Source: Desulfurococcaceae archaeon
GTDB lineage: Archaea > Thermoproteota > Thermoprotei_A > Sulfolobales > Desulfurococcaceae
Assembly (NCBI GenBank): GCA_023269825.1
Contig: JAGDWI010000001.1
Span: forward strand, 830,350 to 894,349
Direction: 5' to 3'
DNA length: 64,000 bases
Positions 61,862 to 64,000 of the stretch are shown here, one piece after another (position 1 is the stretch's first letter; each line of letters begins with the position of its first letter). Position numbers and translations under genes: made by a program. The notes beneath the pieces are model-generated. The model was given only the letters and a program-made list of their open reading frames with translations, had not been told where the DNA came from and searched no databases.

Positions 61862-62036
61862 CTAACATATATCAATGAACATGATACCTTTGACTCCTAG
61901 TTAGAATCTGCTTAAATAACGCATCAAACCACGCCACTAAGCATAATTATATAAATAAAGTTTAACCAGACCAAACTCGCTTCTTTCACTCATTAATTCA
62001 CAGTATTTACAAATAAGTTACAGCTGTATTTGTTTC
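61862..62036. other. Non-coding region upstream of a trm56 remnant
   Basis: 175 AT-rich bases. I looked here for the missing N-terminal half of trm56 and did not find it in the frames I read. Confidence 0.4.
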
Positions 62037-62315
62037 TTGACTAATGAGTGGAGACTTAGTTTTCGAAATGGTGTTGACTCAGCACGATATTGTGCAGATT
62101 GGAGGAGAAATGGTGAAGTAGTGGTGCACTTAACCATGTATGGAATAAACATAGATGACGTTATAGACGAGATCGCGGGTTTAAATAGAGACATACTCAT
62201 AGCGATAGGTGCTAAGAAAGTACTAAGCTTCTTCTACGAAATAGCAGACTACAATGTAGCGATTGGACACCAACTGCGCTCAGAAATAGCTGCACTCGCA
62301 GTATTTCTAGATTAG
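62037..62315 (+). pseudogene. trm56: C-terminal remnant of tRNA cytidine-56 2'-O-methyltransferase (Trm56)
   Basis: A 92-codon ORF whose last 65 residues match the C-terminal half of Trm56: VVVHLTMYGINIDDVIDEI ... DILIAIGAKKV ... YEIADYNVAIGHQ ... AALAVFLD. The N-terminal SPOUT half is absent, and usually invariant positions differ (GAEKVP reads GAKKVL; GNQPHSE reads GHQLRSE). Truncation plus eroded motifs indicates a decaying copy; a functional gene may exist elsewhere. Confidence 0.65.
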
Positions 62316-62515
62316 GTTATACTATGGGAATGAACTACACTTTAAATTCCCCGGTGCAAAACTGGAAATAATACCATTAAAGAACAGTAAGAGAATAAAG
62401 AAGGCTTCATGATAAATAGAGGGTCAGATACTGTATTGATCTCAAATCTCTGAATGTCTCATGGAGGTTCTGTATATAAGTAAGTTGGGGGGGTAACATA
62501 GTTAGGGGGCGACCT
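62316..62515. other. Intergenic region with a TATA box for the ATPase gene
   Basis: 200 bases. TATA-like CTGTATATAAGTAAG at about 62470-62484 and G-rich GTTAGGGGGCGACC just before the ATPase start; nothing else seen. Confidence 0.4.
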
Positions 62516-63562
62516 TTGGGATACTTCAACCCTGAACCTAAGAGGAGAAGAGAAGACTTGTTCAACATGGAGAGTGAGTTATCTACTTTAGATAGTGGTT
62601 TAAAACGAGGTAAGCTAGTGGTTGTTTCAGGCCTTAGGAGGTATGGGAAGACTTCACTAATACTTACATATCTCAATGAAAAGAGACTAGACTATGTCTA
62701 CTTAGACTGTAGACTCCTACCTTCAGGAATGATATCATTGAATTCATTCCTGAACCTGCTTGAAGAGGAGTTGAGTAGGCATGACTGGGCTTTAAAGGCC
62801 CTGAGAGGTGTTGAAGAGGTTAGTGTTGGTGGTTTTGGAGTTAGGTTTAAAGTGAGGAGTGAGAGATCTCTTCTCCGAGTTCTCCACGCACTGGAGGGTA
62901 AGGTCTTGGTTCTCGATGAGGCACAGGAGCTTAGGAGGTCTGGGTATAGGTTTGACTCTTTAATTGCATATGCATACGACCACCTAGACTTAAAGATCAT
63001 TGTTTCAGGCTCCATGATAGGCTTACTCTACAGGTTCTTGAGAATAAACGATCCTGAGGCACCACTATATGGTAGAGCATTCACCGAGGTTAAATTGAGG
63101 AAACTGAGTGATGCTGAGTCAAGAGAGTTCTTGATTAAGGGTTTTGAACAAGAAGGTGTTAGAGTTAGCGATGAGGTGATCAATGAAGCTATTAAGAGGT
63201 TTGACGGGGTCATTGGGTGGCTCACGTACTTCGGCTTCGCTTTAACTACTAGTGGAGAGGACATAGACTCTATTCTTGATAAAGCATCTAAGCTTGCTCT
63301 AAGTGAGTTAGAACACGCTCTTAGAGTATATGGTATTGGTGAGAGAAGGTATAGAGAAGTATTGAAGATAATAGCAACACTCGGTAGAGCTAGATGGTCT
63401 GAGGTAAAGAGAGGTGTTGAGGCGAGACTAGGGAGAATACCCAACAACACACTAGCTACAATAATTAAAAACCTCGCAGACTCGGGCTTCATAAGGAAGG
63501 AAAACGAAGAATACGAGATAACAGACCCAGTGCTCCAACACGGTATTAGGAAATACTATTAA
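62516..63562 (+). CDS. Archaeal ATPase family protein (AAA/STAND-like, PF01637)
   Basis: 348 aa. FNPEPKRRREDLFNMESEL near the start is typical of this archaeal family; Walker A SGLRRYGKTSL near 43, Walker B VLVLDEAQELRR near 128, sensor IIVSGSMIG near 160, and a C-terminal winged helix (GRIPNNTLATIIKNLADSGFIRKE). The family is expanded and mobile in crenarchaea with unknown function. TTG 62516 start; an in-frame upstream stretch without a start codon is also open. Confidence 0.82.
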   Translation: MGYFNPEPKRRREDLFNMESELSTLDSGLKRGKLVVVSGLRRYGKTSLILTYLNEKRLDYVYLDCRLLPSGMISLNSFLNLLEEELSRHDWALKALRGVEEVSVGGFGVRFKVRSERSLLRVLHALEGKVLVLDEAQELRRSGYRFDSLIAYAYDHLDLKIIVSGSMIGLLYRFLRINDPEAPLYGRAFTEVKLRKLSDAESREFLIKGFEQEGVRVSDEVINEAIKRFDGVIGWLTYFGFALTTSGEDIDSILDKASKLALSELEHALRVYGIGERRYREVLKIIATLGRARWSEVKRGVEARLGRIPNNTLATIIKNLADSGFIRKENEEYEITDPVLQHGIRKYY

Positions 63563-63798
63563 TTCCCACCTTAGAGTGAAGCGGCGAGATCGCTATTAGC
63601 TTACTCAAGCTATGTTTCACAATAACACTCGGATCTAAGTACACTGTTTCCACACCTTCCACCGTCAACCCTCAATAACTCTACGCACATTTGTCTAACT
63701 AGCAGCTTAAACTGGTTTCTATCTCAGAAGAAGTTTCCTACTATAAGTTCTCGAATAACTGGAAATAGTGATACATGGTTGAGTATAGAGAAAGGTGG
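63563..63798. other. Non-coding stretch after the ATPase
   Basis: 235 bases with stop codons in all frames I read and no RNA signature; the neighbourhood looks decayed. Confidence 0.4.
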
Positions 63799-63939
63799 TT
63801 AACTAACATATTCGTACACTTTATCAACCATCTCTTGGACTTCAGGCATTTTTCTACTTCGTGGTCTAGGTATGTTTACATCCACTATTTTCAATACTCT
63901 AGCTGGCCGTGGAGACAGTATAATTACTTTATCAGACAT
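63799..63939 (-). pseudogene. C-terminal remnant of a nitrate/sulfonate-type ABC transporter ATPase
   Basis: 46 codons, MSDKVIILSPRPARVLKIVDVNIPRPR..., the conserved end of SsuB/TauB-type ATP-binding proteins (the segment after the H-loop). A stop lies a few codons upstream in the same frame, and no Walker motifs are found up to the window edge, so only a fragment remains. Confidence 0.55.
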
Positions 63940-64000
63940 TATAACGGGGTTTGGGTTTCATTGGGCTTGATGTTAAGTTCTCTTCCCTTGGCTTCACTGC
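63940..64000. other. Window edge
   Basis: Sixty bases with short open frames on the minus strand, possibly more of the broken ABC ATPase; too short to decide. Confidence 0.3.

Noticed and set aside
1..64000. CRISPR array, insertion sequence or integrase/attachment site
   Set aside because: No regularly spaced repeats, transposase or integrase frames, or duplicated tRNA ends were seen.

Overview
This window looks like chromosome of an anaerobic hyperthermophilic crenarchaeon, most likely Desulfurococcales (Staphylothermus / Thermosphaera / Desulfurococcus relatives; placed from gene content only, no search run). Supporting signs are TATA/BRE promoters, leaderless or GGTG-type starts with many GTG/TTG codons, intron-bearing GC-rich tRNAs in an AT-rich background, C/D box guide RNAs, Orc1/Cdc6, Hel308, PriL, deoxyhypusine synthase, Taw3, DtdA, archaeal PEP carboxylase, inositol-phosphate synthase and an S-layer protein with a coiled-coil stalk. 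Most of the window is ordinary, tightly packed core genome.

Layout. 1-7.2 kb: phosphohexomutase (cut by the window edge), DUF72, an RNA m5C methyltransferase and a NIP7-like PUA protein on +; an sHsp / phosphoesterase / nucleoside phosphorylase / PfkB kinase operon on -. 7.2-16 kb: YjbQ, nicotinate phosphoribosyltransferase, ADP-forming acyl-CoA synthetase alpha, tRNA-quality and tRNA-modification genes, two envelope proteins, a GNAT and a MoaD-like protein with no standard start codon. 16-27 kb: intron-containing tRNA-Thr overlapping priL, a C/D box sRNA, a membrane-anchored winged-helix protein, a YkgJ-type protein coupled to a missed 50-aa Cys protein, AKR, radical SAM, adk, ino1, aspS. 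27-43 kb: an initiator tRNA in two separately promoted pieces, serA, a molybdopterin oxidoreductase, aminotransferase, pepQ, IMPase/FBPase, cdc6, tRNA-His and tRNA-Thr, hel308, moeA fusion, nitrilase, HAD, C/D box sRNAs. 43-51 kb: a dead radical SAM gene, tRNA-Leu, sucCD, ppa, a compact RiPP-like operon, dys, a CAU tRNA. 51-64 kb: S-layer protein, a paired ribbon-helix-helix-like operon, sufCB, a channel-like membrane protein, ppcA, then a decaying stretch with trm56 and ABC-transporter remnants and an archaeal ATPase.

The two strongest novel signals are (1) the initiator tRNA-Met (27135-27480, minus). Its 5' part (through position 59) and 3' part (from position 60) are 187 nt apart. Each has its own TATA box, a T-run lies between them, and they carry a 17-bp complementary pair (one G-U) that would hold the halves together for trans-splicing; the 5' part also holds two apparent cis introns. 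(2) A 38-aa peptide with C-x3-C-x3-C lies 10 nt upstream of a radical SAM/SPASM maturase, followed by a small helical protein overlapping it by 4 nt (46991-48805): a candidate archaeal thioether-peptide system. Molybdenum/tungsten cofactor genes (moaD-like, moeA fusion) are matched by a catalytic molybdopterin oxidoreductase in the same window.
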